DNA from: Crossaster papposus
Lineage: Eukaryota > Echinodermata > Asteroidea > Velatida > Solasteridae
DNA: 64,000 bases
Assembly (NCBI GenBank): GCA_037893245.1
Contig: JBAIAA010000252.1
Span: forward strand, 565,068-629,067
Reading direction: 5' to 3'
A program made the translations under genes and the position numbers. The notes beneath the pieces are model-generated. The model saw only the letters and a list, made by a program, of their open reading frames with translations, was not told the DNA's origin and searched no databases. Within the stretch, counting starts at the first letter, position 1. Each line of letters begins with the position of its first letter. Positions 1 through 14,082 of the stretch are shown in pieces.

Positions 1-295
1 TATTGCCCCGAGATATTTTGTTGGAGAGATTATTGGGCCAGATTTTTTGTATTCCTGCACGTGGCATTAAGAATGAGTGAGAAACACTAATAGTAATAGG
101 GTTCACAATCCTTGTTACATGTACCGGTATATCCTAGGGCTGGGAGTCTGCTTCCAGTCTATACAATCCTGCTGCGTTTTTTGTCGGGGAAGGGAGGGAG
201 AGGAGGGAGGTTTTGAGTCACAGGGGAAAAGTGTTGCATTTTTATGTCGGAAGCATTCGTGATTTTCATGCTTTTTTTAACTCGATGTGTGTGTT

Positions 296-330
296 GGGGG
301 GGGGGGGGGGGGGGGGGGGGGGCGGGGGGG
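296..330. repeat. Poly-G tract
   Basis: A run of about 27 G, one C, then seven more G. Similar tracts recur through the window (2841-2869, 48280-48311, 62559-62584), and C tracts occur in DLG5 introns. On the opposite strand it forms artefactual polyproline frames. Confidence 0.9.
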
Positions 331-365
331 TGGCACAGGTCTTGGGTAGGTGGTGTGTGTTCTTG

Positions 366-476
366 GCTTGACCATTGGAAGATGGCTTGGCCATTGGAAG
401 ATGGCTTGACCATTGGAAGATGGCTTGACCATTAATAGATGGCTTGACCAATGGAAGATGGTTTGGCCATTGGAAA
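366..476. repeat. 19-bp tandem repeat
   Basis: About six copies of a unit close to CCATTGGAAGATGGCTTGA. The last copies diverge (one has AATAG in place of GGAAG). It lies directly 3' of the poly-G tract. Confidence 0.85.
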
Positions 477-1040
477 ATACGTACATTTGAAATGGAAACA
501 CCTTCTAAGACAATTGTCAGGAATCCACTGTCATACGCACCGGTATATGTATCTGTTGTAATGGGATGTAAATGGCATGTACCGGTAGGTCTGCATCCTT
601 TTCATCTTCTAGCGATTACATGACCTGTGTCTTGCGTTACTCCCCATCCCCCTCCCCCTTCCCAAACTTGTTATTCCGCACACATCTCCCTCATCCAATA
701 TTCATGAACGATGCCAAGGCGTCCAGTTTCTGTTGTCATCATGAATGATGAGATTGCACGCCTTGCGTTATCCCCTCGCGTCTGGAGTGGATTCTCTTAC
801 CCAATTGTTACTCTCTGTAGGATCTTCACACTCGCCTCATGGGACGCTCATTAGTCTTATGCTGAATAACGTGGCTTTTGAATATTACATGAGCATTGCT
901 TGGAAAGTTTCAAGATGGTTAGAGGGGATTTGATACTCCTTTGAAATATTGTAACAAAGTGTATTTATGCACTTGATTTGCATATTTACCCTGGAATTTA
1001 TTCATTTTATGGGAACAGCTACATGTAGTGCATGTCGCAT

Positions 1041-1115
1041 TGCTGATAACCGGATTTGAACCCGGGTAATAGTGGTGAAAGGCGAGGAAAGAACCGCTAG
1101 GCCAGCCTGACTCCC
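1041..1115 (-). repeat. tRNA-derived SINE head or tRNA pseudogene
   Basis: Read on the - strand, it has an A-box-like TGGCCTAGCGGTT followed by a B-box-like GGGTTCAAATCC at tRNA-like spacing. I could not fold a full cloverleaf. A short interspersed element head or tRNA pseudogene is likely. Confidence 0.5.
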
Positions 1116-2840
1116 CAATTTAGAAGAGTAGACTCACCTTATGTAAATTACAACACACCTTGGAGAATGGCAATCTCTATTCATGGAACTTTCTATCATT
1201 ATATTCTGCCCTCTAGACAGTATTTGATAAAAACTGAGATGGCCATCAATTCTAACCGAGGTGGGTGAAATTGAAGATGAATGTCCAAATGAAATTGCAC
1301 AAGTATCGTCAGGGGTTGATTGGGATCAGGTTTACAGGTTGGACAGCACCCTCTGGTGATGAAGATGATCAAGTGGCAGTCAAGAAAGAGTGGCTAGGTA
1401 TTTTGTTTCTTATTGTACACTCCACATACACACCCAAGTATGTAAACACTTTTAATCATGGACGGGGCATTGTCCGACTGTTATCCCTCTTTTGTTTGTA
1501 CTTTAACGTTTTCGGAAGACCTCCATAGGATTTGTACACGATTTGGAATCTTGGACCTTCTGTCAATCGTGGACCAATTGTTTGGTACCCCCATGCTTGC
1601 CTGAACTGCAGGAACACAAACATAGTGCACTACATGTACCGGTACGTGTAATAGAGCAATTATATGTTACTTAATAATCTCATCTCATCTCGATTCATGA
1701 CTGGTTTAATCTCAGCTCTCTCTGTCACCTCTGTCCCCTAAGTGATCTTTCTACACCTGTTCCCCACGATTAATTCAATATTTTGTATGAAATTTGTCCT
1801 GGCAGGGTGCACTGTAAGGGAAGGAATTGCTGGAATAGATCAGGTGCATAAGTTCCTTATTGGCAGCGTGTACATGTACGGTATGTACCGGTACATGGAC
1901 TCGCCACAGTGGACCTCCACAGTTTATTGAAATATTTTGCTTGTAATTTGTAGGCGGTTGAGTTTCCTGTTGCATTGCATTTGAATTACTGCTGTTTAAT
2001 TTTGTTGTTGTTACGTGACTAGTGTTTATTACATGTACAGTGTACCGGTACATGTACATGTACATCACGACAACATTGCAGAGAGTAGGCCAATAACTGA
2101 GGGTTTACAAATGACATTAATTATCTGAATAACAACAAAATAAATATTAATGCAAGAAAATTCAGAATTAAACTTTAGACCGGTGTACAGCAAATAGAAA
2201 CATTTGTCTCAAAATATTGTACAGTAAATAAACTACTACTACTTACCAGAATACATCAGACTTGATTAACCCTAAACCATGTAACCCTAACTCAACCCAT
2301 TGAAATCCAACTGCCTGGTTTGTTGAAATCTGTTAGGACCAAACTGAGGCAAAACTGATTGTTCTTTACATTGAGTTTGGCATACCACCAGAATCAGAGT
2401 ACAACACTCTGGTTTCTAGTAAAATGCACTAGGGGTTTACGGTTAGTTAATACTTCACAATTCTTTGCCCATTCAATTCAGTATTCTCCCAGTGTAATGC
2501 ACTTTATATAAAAGAAACTGTCGTTTAACCGTTTTTAACAAAAAGTAGCCAAATTTGAATAGTACCGGTACATGTAGGTCATGACTTGTTATTTACACCA
2601 CTGTACATGTACGTTCAATTCATATTGACTTTCCAACATTTTTTCCTGCAAATGCACCTTTCTTAGCAAACACCTTGGTATTGTCTTGAGAACCCAGGAC
2701 AATGAGGCCAACAGTAACCCAACCCGCAATGACTCTTCCTATTGTATCTCCCCATGGATGCACCTCTCTGTTACTTGATCCAATGGTCCTGCTCCTCCGA
2801 GGAACGAAAAAGAAAAAAACAAGATCAAGGATGGAGTTGT

Positions 2841-2869
2841 GGGGGGGGGGGGGGGGGGGGGGTGGGGGG
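2841..2869. repeat. Poly-G tract
   Basis: 22 G, one T, then six G. It is a simple-sequence tract with G-quadruplex potential and no coding meaning. Confidence 0.9.
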
Positions 2870-5800
2870 CTGAGTACTCCTCAAGGAACGCGATACATGC
2901 CTGTACCTGATTGACTGGGGAATCAAGGTGATTGGTGAATATGAGTCACCGCGATGGGTACCGGGCAAATAAAAATCGCACCTTTGTTCATCAAGGCTTT
3001 TGTTTCACCGGTGCTCGATAATCTCGCTTCTAGGGTTTCATTCTTATGGTAATAATGTTTCATGGAGAGGTGGACTGGGCTTGGCCCATTAAGGCCAAGA
3101 ATTGATTTTTTGCGCGCTGTGTTGGACGGCTGTGGTCAGTTTGCTACGACTGACCGAAATGTTGGTGTTAAATTGTGTGCATCTGTTTTTAGGAGAAGGC
3201 CTGCCACCTGCAAGTCCCAGCTGCAATTTGGACAGTAAAACATCAAACTGATTAATTTTTGTAATTATAACCCATGCTTTTAGTCTGATGCTCTGGTGTT
3301 TAAAATATATATTTCCTTTTGTGGAACGATTTTAAATTGGGCTTACTATTTTGCTTAAAGTGTAATAATTATTGAATGCAGAAGTGTAATTGTTTGTGTA
3401 GAGGAATTGCTTTAAAATAAAATACACTGAGTTTTTTCTTGTGACCTTCTAATTCTAAATTGACAATTAATTCTTTTCATTTCAAGACCAAGAAAATCGA
3501 AACAAAGTTTGTTTAGTTTAATTTTGTACTGTGAGGACGATAATGCTGGCAATGATAAAATGTTCATTCTGAACAGACAGGTTTTGCGTGGCATCCTAAT
3601 AAATTGATTGCTTCTAAGAATCCTGTTATTTTCATATTTTGCAAACCACAATATTTTAATGGAAGTGTTGCACATGTATACAGGTACACATGACATATTG
3701 GAGTAGAATTTCAAGTGCAGGTATCATTAATATCATTCTGAACCTAAGACGGTGTAATAATGTGCTAGCCAGACCGGATGCAAACAATGAAAACAAAACA
3801 CAATTCATTTATTATTCAAGGACTTGGCTGGGTACATTGAGTCGGTTAATTAAACTTCAGAATGAAACAGCCCATAATTAAAATATGCCTCAACCTCGTC
3901 ACTAATGAAAAAACAAACACACACGCGAGTTTAACCACAGTAGATACCGGTATATTCATTCCTGCAGTTTTTTCAATTTTTCATGGAGGATGGAGCACAT
4001 TTACAAACATGGAAATAAACTGTGAATATTATATCTACAGTTATAGCATTACAGGTTTGCCCCAATCTATCTACTGTACATGTACTTGTAGGTCTGGAAT
4101 CTGATTCCATTCGTGCGTCATAATGATAATCAATGGCCCACACGGGACCAGAGGGAGGCCTGGACCAGTGCACTTCTTATTCCTACAGCTCAGTGATTAA
4201 CATGGTTATAAACGATGTGTGCTGGCGTAAGGTACGCATTGCCGTTGGTAGTACAGCTAGTCTCTGCTCAAGTGGTTTCGTCTTCAGTCTGTGAGTGAGT
4301 GTACCGGTACACCGAGGCAATAACTCTGTTGATGAGGTCGGTTGCTTAAGAGCTGGTGTTCTCTCTTCTCCTTGTCACTCGAGAGGATGCAGCCTTAGGA
4401 TGCGGGTTGTCGTGGCGACGATACAGCCATCCCGCGCTCCGTCGGTGCATCTTTAAACATCTGTGTGTCACTCGGGAGCAGTTGGCTTGGTCTGGAGGTT
4501 GTTTTTGTGGGAAGGAAACGTTGGCCAACAGTGGATTTGGACTTTTTGTTTGTTTGCCGAGGTTTTTCTGGCCGTTATATTTTATTCTCTTGGTGGGCCA
4601 GCTTTTGAAGAGAGTCTTCTAGATGTCTTCATGTTTGTACTTGGACCTGATGGGTTTGTACTCGTAGAAATATGGCAGAATAGTTTAGTCTTGTTGGTAT
4701 TTCTATGACTACATGATGCCTACCTACATGTACTTATGATGCCTATATTCTTGTGCTAATTTATAATCTGCTTCACAAGTAAACCCTAATCACCCCAACC
4801 CTGCAAAAACCAATTGCATGTCTTGTTGTAATTTGTTTACTTTTTTTAAATTTTGTTTTCATAATTTTTTTTTTACATTTAAATAGTACATTGAAAGAAT
4901 ATGCGACACTCTTCCATATAATTTTTTTACGTACGAGCACAAGTAAAACCCGACATAAATTTGCATTGCATGGACTTTTTCTTTATTTGATTGTTTTTCA
5001 TAATGACCTTGTTTGTATCTTGTGTTTATTGCAAGAAAGGGCTCTCAGAATCTCCAACTTTATTATCATGTTATGTTTTTACGGAATCATCAAGATCTTT
5101 TGCATATATGCAAATGATGTTGATCATGAGGTTTATGATTAGATGTACATGTACTGGTACAAATTGCATCCAAAGTTTTGATGTTTATTGAATCAGAATT
5201 AATATTCCACAAAATCTTTTAACTTTTAGACATCTTCATGTACCACGTATGTACAGTAATTTGTTGTTTTTAATGATTAACTAAACAATTTATAACTAGC
5301 AGGCAATATATTGCATCGGTGGGGCTGAGATTAAAAAAAATCTTTCCAGACATAGAAATTCAATAATAATGTACTATGATCCGCCACCGTATTGCATACA
5401 TGTCAAAACATGTAACAGAATACGAGACAAACACACATGGATGACTATAAGGCAGGTGCAGGATAGGAAACATAATCTTCACGTTCGAGTTACGTACTGG
5501 TATAGTATGTGCCGGAAGGCATTAAGTAGTATAGATGGTACATGTTTACGCACACTGTGAACGAACCCGGTACATGTACAGTTGGTCTAATTCAGTCAAA
5601 ATGGAGAAGACACAAGGCTTTTTCAACTCTGGTCCGTTTTATTTATTGCTACTTTATGTAGAACTGCTATTGATTCTTTATTAGAAACAAAAAAAGGTTT
5701 TTACTGTCATTTTGGTGCTGGACTTGAAAAAAATGCAATGTCCACTACAATTTTGGTGGTATAATGCTTATCAGCAGATTGACAAATTGCAGTAATATAC

Positions 5801-6175
5801 CCGAAAAAAATATCAAGATATAATAAGATGGTAGGTTAGAAAATATTGTGCAACTTTGTTTCTCTCCGCTCGTTAGTCTTAATTGCTACTTTGTTCACTG
5901 TAGTTTAATAGCACCAATAACTTGATTTTTTTAAAGAGGATTTTGGAAAAAGTCTGTGTGTTAAGTAGATTGTAACAAAAAACGTACGCCCTTTTTGTAC
6001 AATGTACGTGTGTTGGAAATGATAGTCTTTATCACCGTGTGTATGCCGTAATTTCACCAACATCTAATTAACTACTCTATTGAGTTAAACTACGGTACTG
6101 TTATACCGGTACTACCTACCGTACAGCTCAATATTATTGTTTACAGAAGTGTTGAAAATATAGCAAGCACTGTGC

Positions 6176-6488
6176 TTAAAGGTAGTATACACCATTTGCA
6201 GATATCGAAAATATTTACTACCGAATTATAAAGAAATATCTTACTTATTTGAAAGTAAATAATGATTGTAGGCATCTAGCAAAATGATTGCGCTAGATAT
6301 CCTGTAATTATTGTGAAAAATTGAATTTTATAAAGAAAAAATCGCTCTCGCGATAATTACAGGATATCTAGCGCAATCATTTTGCTAGATGCCTAGGATG
6401 ATTATTTACTTTCAAATGAGTAAGATATTTCTTAATAATTGGGTAGTACCTTTTTTTGATATCTGCAAATGGTTTATTCTACCTTTAA
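6176..6488. mobile_element. Foldback MITE with TTAA target duplication (copy A)
   Basis: A 305-bp element (6180-6484) flanked by TTAA on both sides (6176-6179 and 6485-6488). Its ends read AGGTAG...CTACCT. The left arm from 6180 and the right arm up to 6484 are long inverted copies of each other, about 135 bp each with scattered mismatches, around a short centre that includes TCGCTCTCGCGA. It has no coding capacity. TTAA duplication is known for the piggyBac and Kolobok superfamilies. At least seven other copies or fragments of this terminal sequence occur in the window. Confidence 0.85.
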
Positions 6489-6886
6489 CCATTGTTCAAG
6501 CAGTACGGTAATTATCCAATGTAACCATCCACTCCCCTTACAATCCTACTGGTAGACGTTAATTGTTAGTGATCCGTAACTTGAGATGAATTCATCCTGC
6601 ATTCATGTCTCACCATGGCCTCAGGGTACTCTATTCTGGCTTGTCTAAGCCCAGCTTTACAGCGGTCCAGAGGGTGCAGTCCTAATGAAGGTTTACTCAA
6701 TGTGGTATTTGATAGGGTCATCATAAACAAAGGAAGGCGTTTAGGGTCCTGTTTGGCCCAAACTGTTCTCCCTAAGTCATTCATTCCAGAACTGTGGTGT
6801 CTTAAGTTTTTTCTATTTTCCCTCCTCCACGTCTGAGTAACACTAATATTAATAACTAGCTCCCTCGTTTATTGTAGCCTACATGT

Positions 6887-7083
6887 ACCCTCCCCCTTGC
6901 CCTGTCCTCCCCTTGCCCTGTCCTCCCCTTGCCCTGTCCTCCCCCTACCCCTTGCCCTGTCCTCCCCCTACCCCTTGCCCTGTCCTCCCCTACCCCTTGC
7001 CCTGTCCTCCCCCTACCCTGTCCTCCCCCTACCCTTAGCCCTGTCCTCCCCCTACCCCTAGCCATGTCCTCCCCCTTACCCTG
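6887..7083. repeat. CT-rich tandem repeat
   Basis: Interleaved copies of CCCTTGCCCTGTCCTCC and CCCTACCCCTTGCCCTGTC. The reverse strand reads as a glycine/arginine-rich open frame, which is a by-product of the repeat. Confidence 0.85.
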
Positions 7084-7920
7084 TTTTTTAATGTTTTAAT
7101 GAGTATTGATTGGTCTTTTTTGGTTTATTCCACCACAATCGAGACAGGCGCTGATTTACTGAGCAGCATGCAGCTGGGACCAAGTTATTACAATTTTCAG
7201 GCTGCTTTTTCATGATACAATTTCAAACTTTACCGGGGATGGACAAAAAAAATGGAGTGAATTAGGAGATGGGGGAAAGGGGGATGTATGGATTTGACGT
7301 GTATGCAGGCAGGTGATGAGTATTGTGCTGGAAGGGGCATAGAGATAGACGAGGGGTGATTATTGGGTTAGATGCAGCGATAATGGGAGGCTGAGAAAAC
7401 TAGGGTGAATGATGAACGCAACGGGAGAATGAAATGCTGACAGAGCAGCAGGAGGTCCTGGGGTCTAAGAAAAGATGAAGAGATAGAAGGTGGGAGATTT
7501 ATCAAGCTGCTTTGATTCGTGAAAGAGAACTGGACTGGGGGATATTTTCAGTTTTGTAAATGGAAGTGGTCTGATGTAAGGATCTAGATGTGAGCTGCTA
7601 GATGTTTGGGGGGTTGTCTTTTATGTAGTAAGATAGAGATGGGATAAGTGGGATAGCCATTGAGATAGAAGAGAAGTACTTGGGGATGTTTTCAGTTTTG
7701 TATAGGAAGCGATCTGTTGTGTTTTTTCTTTTGGAGATTGGAAAAAAGAGAACCACTCAGTTTGTAAAAGAATTGGACTGGGGGATGTTTTCATTTTGTA
7801 AAAAACAGCTGCTGTACAAAATTAATGGGTTTTGCCTTTTAGTGAGGTTATACCGTAAGTTAGAATAGGACTAGTGGCTGCATTTCAGCGGTTTTTAGAA
7901 AGGAAAACTAATGAAAGCTT

Positions 7921-8072
7921 GCCAAAGTCTTACTTTTATCCTGAAGTTGTCCTCCAAAGTCCTATTTTTATTCTGATGTTGTCCTCCAAAGTCCTACTTT
8001 TATCCTGATGTTGTCCTTAACAGTCCTATTTTTATTCTGATTTTGTCCTCTGAAGTTCTACTTTTGTCCTGC
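7921..8072. repeat. 32-33-bp tandem repeat
   Basis: Four to five imperfect copies of a unit built around GTCCTCCAAAGTCCTA followed by TTTTTATCCTGATGTT. Confidence 0.8.
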
Positions 8073-11000
8073 TTCTAAAAGAAATGTTAATCAAACTTTT
8101 CTCCTTCTCTTTCACCTGGGTCTGATTCAATGCCTGAGGATGGAGAATGGTTTGCATCCATGTACATGTAGTAGGGGAAATTTGAATAAACACTCTTTGG
8201 GGAATTTGATATTTCTTTGACTTTGAAAGGAAAGTACAGTACTAGTACTTCCCGGGAAAAAGATATCTCGGTAATGATTGTGTAAGTTCTATAGGCTAGT
8301 AATGAGGATTGAGGGGAAAAACATGTTGATAGCCATCAGGCAGATGCTCATGACGAAATGGACTGGGGGATATAATATTTGGTCTGGAAATGGGAAGTGA
8401 TCAGATAAAAATGAAATGATGCTTGATGGGCCAGCTGCAGTTCTCAAATGACCAAGTTCAAATGGAGATTGAACATTGATAACTTGGGAAGAATCATCAA
8501 CCTAGTTTGGTGATTTATTTGTTTTTTAATATTTTGTGCAGAGTCGTCAATTTGTTTTGTGTTTTGAGATGGGCAATAATCGAGAAATATTGGCATCTGA
8601 TTCAGAAAAGACTGGGGAATTATGACTTTTATAAAAAATGTTTTAAAAAATAGGGGGGAAGGACTGTTTTTCTCGTGCTTTTCAGTCGCTACAACCAAAT
8701 TAGTTTAGGAGCAGTGTTTAGGGACTGAAAGGGAAACTAATTCCAAGTAGAAAATGGGAAACAATTTAATAAAAGGCAGCCGGAGATGGAATAAGCAGAA
8801 ACATTGATATAATTTTTGTTTCAGAGAGAGTACATTACTTGGGGATGTTTTGCTTTTTGAGTGTAAATTAAAAGATAGCCCCAGGTTGTGTAATCATGAA
8901 GAGGTGGGTAATCACGTTTGGTTATTCATTTGTAAGAATGTTGGTTCCAGAGGGAGAGGGTAACTATCTTAGATTGGTTAAGGTCTTGGAGGCTTTTGTA
9001 GTCTACTTTTCAGAAAGAAGATGGTATTCCATGCTGTTTTTTTGTTTTAGTTTGGAAGGAAAAGAGGTCAATTTGGCAAATGAAGGGAACATTAATGGTC
9101 ACCGGTTACAGGTTAAGTAGGGGAAAGGGGGGGGGGGTGTGTTTAAGGCAAGGTGATGAAAAAGGTAGAGTTAAAACAAATAAGCTACAATGTAAATTCA
9201 GGGTAGCTATTGACATAGCTTCTATTTTCAATTTTGTTTTACAAGGAAAATTGGATGATCAGTTTGGGTGGTCAGTCAACTAGACTCATGAACAATACAT
9301 GAGAACACAAGCAACTGACATTAGAACACAACATGGTACCAGTACCATAGTTAAAATGTTTAGAAACCCATAGCATCTTGGCTTGAGTGTCCGGCACACT
9401 TGAATTGCCCCTCCTAGCAGTTTATTAACCCAACTCTCTCTTCTAAACTGTTGAGGTACCGGTACATCCTGCACGGAGCCCATCTATAGACTAAATGGCC
9501 TCCCAGAAAAAAAATCATGGCAAGGCTTTGTACCACTAAATTAATTGATCTAATTAAACTCCAAATTTCACTATGCAAGGATGCACCTATCAAGTTCAAT
9601 GGCTGTCTTTCAGATCGTCGTCATTTGAAATCGTTTCCTAAATGAAGGTTAATTAGCCTCAGTCAATCTCTCTTTGTTTGTACAGTGACTAATAGACGCA
9701 GATTGTCCGTCCCTCCTCCATATTTTTTCAAGGTCTGGGGAGATGTGTTGCCACCCCCCCCCCTTTTTCTATCCCCCCTCCTTTTTCTATCCCCCCTCCC
9801 TAGACTGTTATTGTTCCATTATGACTCAATCTACATGTACATGGATGTGAATGTAGTCCTGTTTCTGAATTGGACAGAAGAATGACAATGCCTGTCATCG
9901 AGTTAAGGCTGCTAAACTTGTATGTTTAAATTGGGTTCTATCTTAATGTTTTAGGTTTTCTAAACACTTATGTCATTGTGGACCAGTTCTGATTGCTGCT
10001 CTACATGTATACTACATGTATGTACATGTATGCATGGCCCTAACCTTCCTTAATCCTCCAAAATCCTACAGGCAGTTTGGAAGGATTTTAAAGGATTGAG
10101 GTTGAATGACTTAACAAAATTGTCAGTTGATTTTGGAGGATGCATTGCGTCAAGATCTTTGTAACGCAGTTTGTATTTTTTGTTATTCCTCTGTTTTCTC
10201 ACAAGTAAATTGATTATAATTAATTACATGGCTACAAACATTTTTTGAAAATCACAAGAAAAAAACAAAATGAAGGGACTTGCATTGTTGAATATACATG
10301 TACAATGTAGGGCTGTTTCTTCAATTCCCTGTAGTGTAGTCCCCTCTCGAATCTTAACAGTGCTGTGTTTATCAATATCCCACCCTCCCTCTGGACACCC
10401 CCATGTCAGGACCCCATGATCTCTCTAATCGCTGCAGATTTGTTTCCCATTCCGGTTCTGGCCCAGCCACAATATTTGGATTGTGTTTCCCTGGGCTCTG
10501 GTTGAAAACATGGAGGGATCGACCAGCTTCATGTTACCACCTGTCCTGTGATTGTAGCTGGGTTTGCATAATCTTTCTTTAATTAGTCTTTTGAATAAGG
10601 AGCCATAGGCTGTATCTCAAATATTTGAATCATCACCCGAATATCTACATGTAATTAGCCATTTTACTATAGTCTTGATCTTGAAACTTAAATTCGTGAA
10701 TTTTCTGATATGCAACATTTTGCAATTGAACTTGAAGTTGACCTTATTCTGTTAAACCCAGAGGTCTGTTTCATCAAGCACGGTTAAAGAGGGTTGGACT
10801 TTATTGCCTAAAAGCCTCACCAAGAAGGTCAACAATCTTAGCCAAGCACTTGGCCGCAATATCCTTTACACCAAGAAGAGAGAGAACAAATGTCTTCCTC
10901 AGGAGTCAATAAAATATGGATTTCAAAAAAATCCATAGTTGACATCAAGGAAAGAGAAATAATTCCAGTGGCTAACCCGGAAAATACTGGAGTGGTCACG

Positions 11001-11837
11001 GATCATGGTGTCATCAAGATTGTGACTCATCCCAAGGGTTGACAACACATGCTAGCTACTGGTCTGAAGACTGTCAAACTATCAGTGGGGTAGGGGGGGG
11101 GGGGAGGAAAGGGAGCGAAGAAAGGAGATAAAAGTACACGTATGATGAGAAATGACAGTTAGGTTCTCTCGCAGCAGGAGCCAAGAAAAAATTCAATACG
11201 GAGACTGGAGTATTAGTAATCGAGGCACGCGTTAATGCCTGGTTCTTGCAAGTAGTAAGAAATATATGCCAGGTTCCTGAAAATACAATAGTACCTTGAG
11301 GTGTTTTGGAGGACAAGCCGTGGTGAAAAGGCTTGGCTTGTATTTGAAGGAAAGCGCGGGCGTTTTCTTGATTATGGTATTGATTTTCAAAATCTCTTTG
11401 GAACATTGCAGAAAGGTAATGGCTGGGTTTTTGTGTAGGGCTTTTTGTGTAGGCTAAGGCCGTGAATTAGGAACCTGTCTCGTAAGAATGGTACCCTTAG
11501 GATGCGTTGGGTTTAATTGCTGAATCGGTCCGCGCTACTGAGTAAACACAAGGGGGGAAAACTCTCTGGTACTTATATATTTTTGTCAAGGAATTATTAT
11601 TATTATTTTTTAAACAAATTTATGTTTTGCTGGAAAATAAAAATAGGGGATTAATGTAGAATTGTTTTAATCACTCAAAATATAAGTCTTTGCTAAAATT
11701 ATGCTGGGAACAGAATTTGAGGCAAAGGGGAAACAAATGTACAAAACATGGAGAATGTAATTTGTTAGGATTAGGATTGTGATAAACTGGTAGAAACACC
11801 AAACCTTCCTGACCTTTATGTACCGTACCTGTTACTG

Positions 11838-11893
11838 GAGCTTATCTCTGATTGGTTGTATCTCTGATTGGTTATATCCTGATTGGTTATACT
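11838..11893. repeat. Short repeat carrying three inverted CCAAT boxes
   Basis: Three successive copies of a unit containing CTGATTGGTT. ATTGG is the reverse complement of CCAAT. No gene start is visible beside it, so a promoter role is only a possibility. Confidence 0.5.
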
Positions 11894-12055
11894 GAGCAGC
11901 CAATCAAAGAAAAGGAAATTGTTTGGCAGGTTGTTTGCTTTATCAGGACTGTATGGAGGTGTATCCATTAAGACCTTGAAATAACCTCTCTAAGAATGAC
12001 AACCCCCCACCCCCTTGAAAAAAAGGAACAATAAGTCTGCATTGTCATGTACAGA

Positions 12056-12091
12056 CATTTACCCGGGACACACATTTACCCGGGACACACC
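12056..12091. repeat. 17-bp direct duplication
   Basis: Two adjacent copies of ATTTACCCGGGACACAC. Confidence 0.85.
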
Positions 12092-14082
12092 TGGATATGA
12101 TTAAACACAGTCAAATACTGGAAAGCAGTATAGCAGGTGTAGGCCCTACAACATTGTACATGTACAGTATGTATACGTACAATGGCGTATGTACATTGTA
12201 CGGTACATGCACCTCCCTAAAAATTGTGTGGGGCTCACACAAGACTAAATCTTTTGGCAAATATTTTGTACATTAAAATGTATGTACCAAGACATGCATT
12301 ATGTATGATATTTGGATTATTTAACTTGGTGTTATTTATGAAATTATTGGTTTTGAAACCTTGTACCTGTAGGTACATGTACCTGCACAGTCTAATGTGC
12401 AATCCAAATCCTCAGGATTGAAATTCAATATTCAACAGCGTTATGTACTGCACTGTTTATGTCAATCAACTCCAAGTTATCATATATCCCTGCATATATT
12501 GTTGACACCTTGGTTGGTAGAGACTAGAAGACAAATGTAGGCCAACATATCTCAGACTGACATTTAGACTCGTATTAACAAAAATATATAACTGGAATCT
12601 GGAGCATAGATTACATGTCAGAGGTTGATTTCCTGTGTAGTAAGACTTGTCCTAGTTCTCACAGAATTCATTTTTTTCATAGTTCATGTACTGTAGTTTG
12701 CTTGATTTATCGCAGTGATTTTGTAGCTTTAAGCATGCTCATCTGTCAGGCAACTTCCGAAGAGTCACAGTTCTCACGATTTGTTTTTTCTTCTCCTAAA
12801 TCGCCTCCCAACCGGAAATCACAAAGGGAGTCATTGTCGGGATGTGTAAATCCCTGTGTCAGTTGGAATAGAGATGAAAGATGAGACACCATTTGGTGAA
12901 ATCATTGTCAGGACTTCTGATCTGTAAATTGAGCCCTCGGTTGTTACAAAAATCAAATGGTCATGTCTCTACAATTGCAGGTAATCCTGGATTGCTGAGA
13001 GAGTAGGTAACCTGTGAATATATCTTTGCCATCCACTTATCTCACGAGTGAATTAGTTTTCTAGTGTGGCTATTGACTGCCGGTTGTTTTACCAATTCCT
13101 GAGCAGACTACCCGGTAGCATGACTAATTACAAGTTTAAGATCATAGAGCTTCCCAAATTTTGACTGAAGTTATTCTCGAGGGATTTCTTGAATGTTAAA
13201 AGGCCTTCTCTTTAAAAAAAGAAAGAAGTAAAACCAAAAAAACTATTTCACTTTAAAAGAATAAGATTAAAACTGCTGCAAACTGCTTACTGGCTGGAAT
13301 GACCTGAACTTATATACAAATAAGTTAAGAGGGCCTATTATTTCAATCTTAACAAGATCTTCTTCAAAGACACTTTAAAAGACACTTTAAAAGAAGTTAA
13401 TCTGCTGTTGCAGTTGTCATGGTTGTTTGATCTGTTTTCCATTGGGCATTTTGTCTAGAGGATAGAGATAATGTCCACAGCTGATCATTCATTCCCATCA
13501 TGTACTTGTTCTCTTATCTGTAGAAGTCAGTTCCCACAGTTGTCAACATTGAAATTGTGCATTCGAGGGGCCGGGTACTAGGTCACGCAGGGCGGGGTTA
13601 GAGGCACAACTATTATAACAAGCATTAGTAGGAGATCATTTTATCATGTGGTGATGTACCGTTGGAGTGGATCGGCTTGTCAGATTTTGCGAGACCGTGT
13701 CTAGGTTTGCTTGGAGGTGGTGTTTGTTACAGTTGCTCCTGTTATGTCGAACATTGAAGCTGTTCTTCTCTAGGTGTTGGATAGTATTGGAAAACAAATA
13801 TTGTCATGGCAATACTTTGTTGGTCTTAATTTTAACAGAGCCAGCGGAAAGAGTTTCTGAAGTGAATGGTTGAGTAACTGGGTATTAGCAGTTTGTTATT
13901 GTTGTTTGGGAAAGCTTCATGTGTTCATTTGAATTTCGATTTTATCGGACAGAGTCATCATGAGAACTTCTCTAAACAGTTGCTGTCAAGGTATCTGCAA
14001 ATTCGTCATTGTTACTTCGGAATGGTTTGAACTATACCGGTATCTCAGGCTTGATTATTGAGGAGGATTTATTAGAGACATC

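Larger units (their letters stand above)
1..14058. other. Upstream noncoding region, no recognisable gene
   Basis: I see no exon with a recognisable protein in this stretch on either strand. Open frames are short and match no family I know. It holds G tracts, several tandem repeats, one tRNA-derived repeat fragment and one foldback transposon (listed separately), plus many TACATGTA and GTACCGGTAC words. A GC-richer patch around 4270-4530 could be an untranslated exon or promoter, but nothing decides this. The region may be intergenic or the first intron of a longer DLG5 transcript. Confidence 0.5.

Noticed and set aside
244..501. Polyglycine/polyproline frames
   Set aside because: Translations of a G homopolymer and a 19-bp tandem repeat.
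1219..1350. Acidic open frame around GAAATTGAAGATGAATGTCC
   Set aside because: Only about 40 codons, ends in TGA, no clear splice sites and no recognised family.
4356..4622. Possible coding exon in the GC-richer block
   Set aside because: The frame is Cys/Trp-rich with no domain, and no splice junction links it to DLG5; at most an untranslated exon.
6856..7065. Gly/Arg-rich - strand frame
   Set aside because: Translation of a CT-rich tandem repeat.
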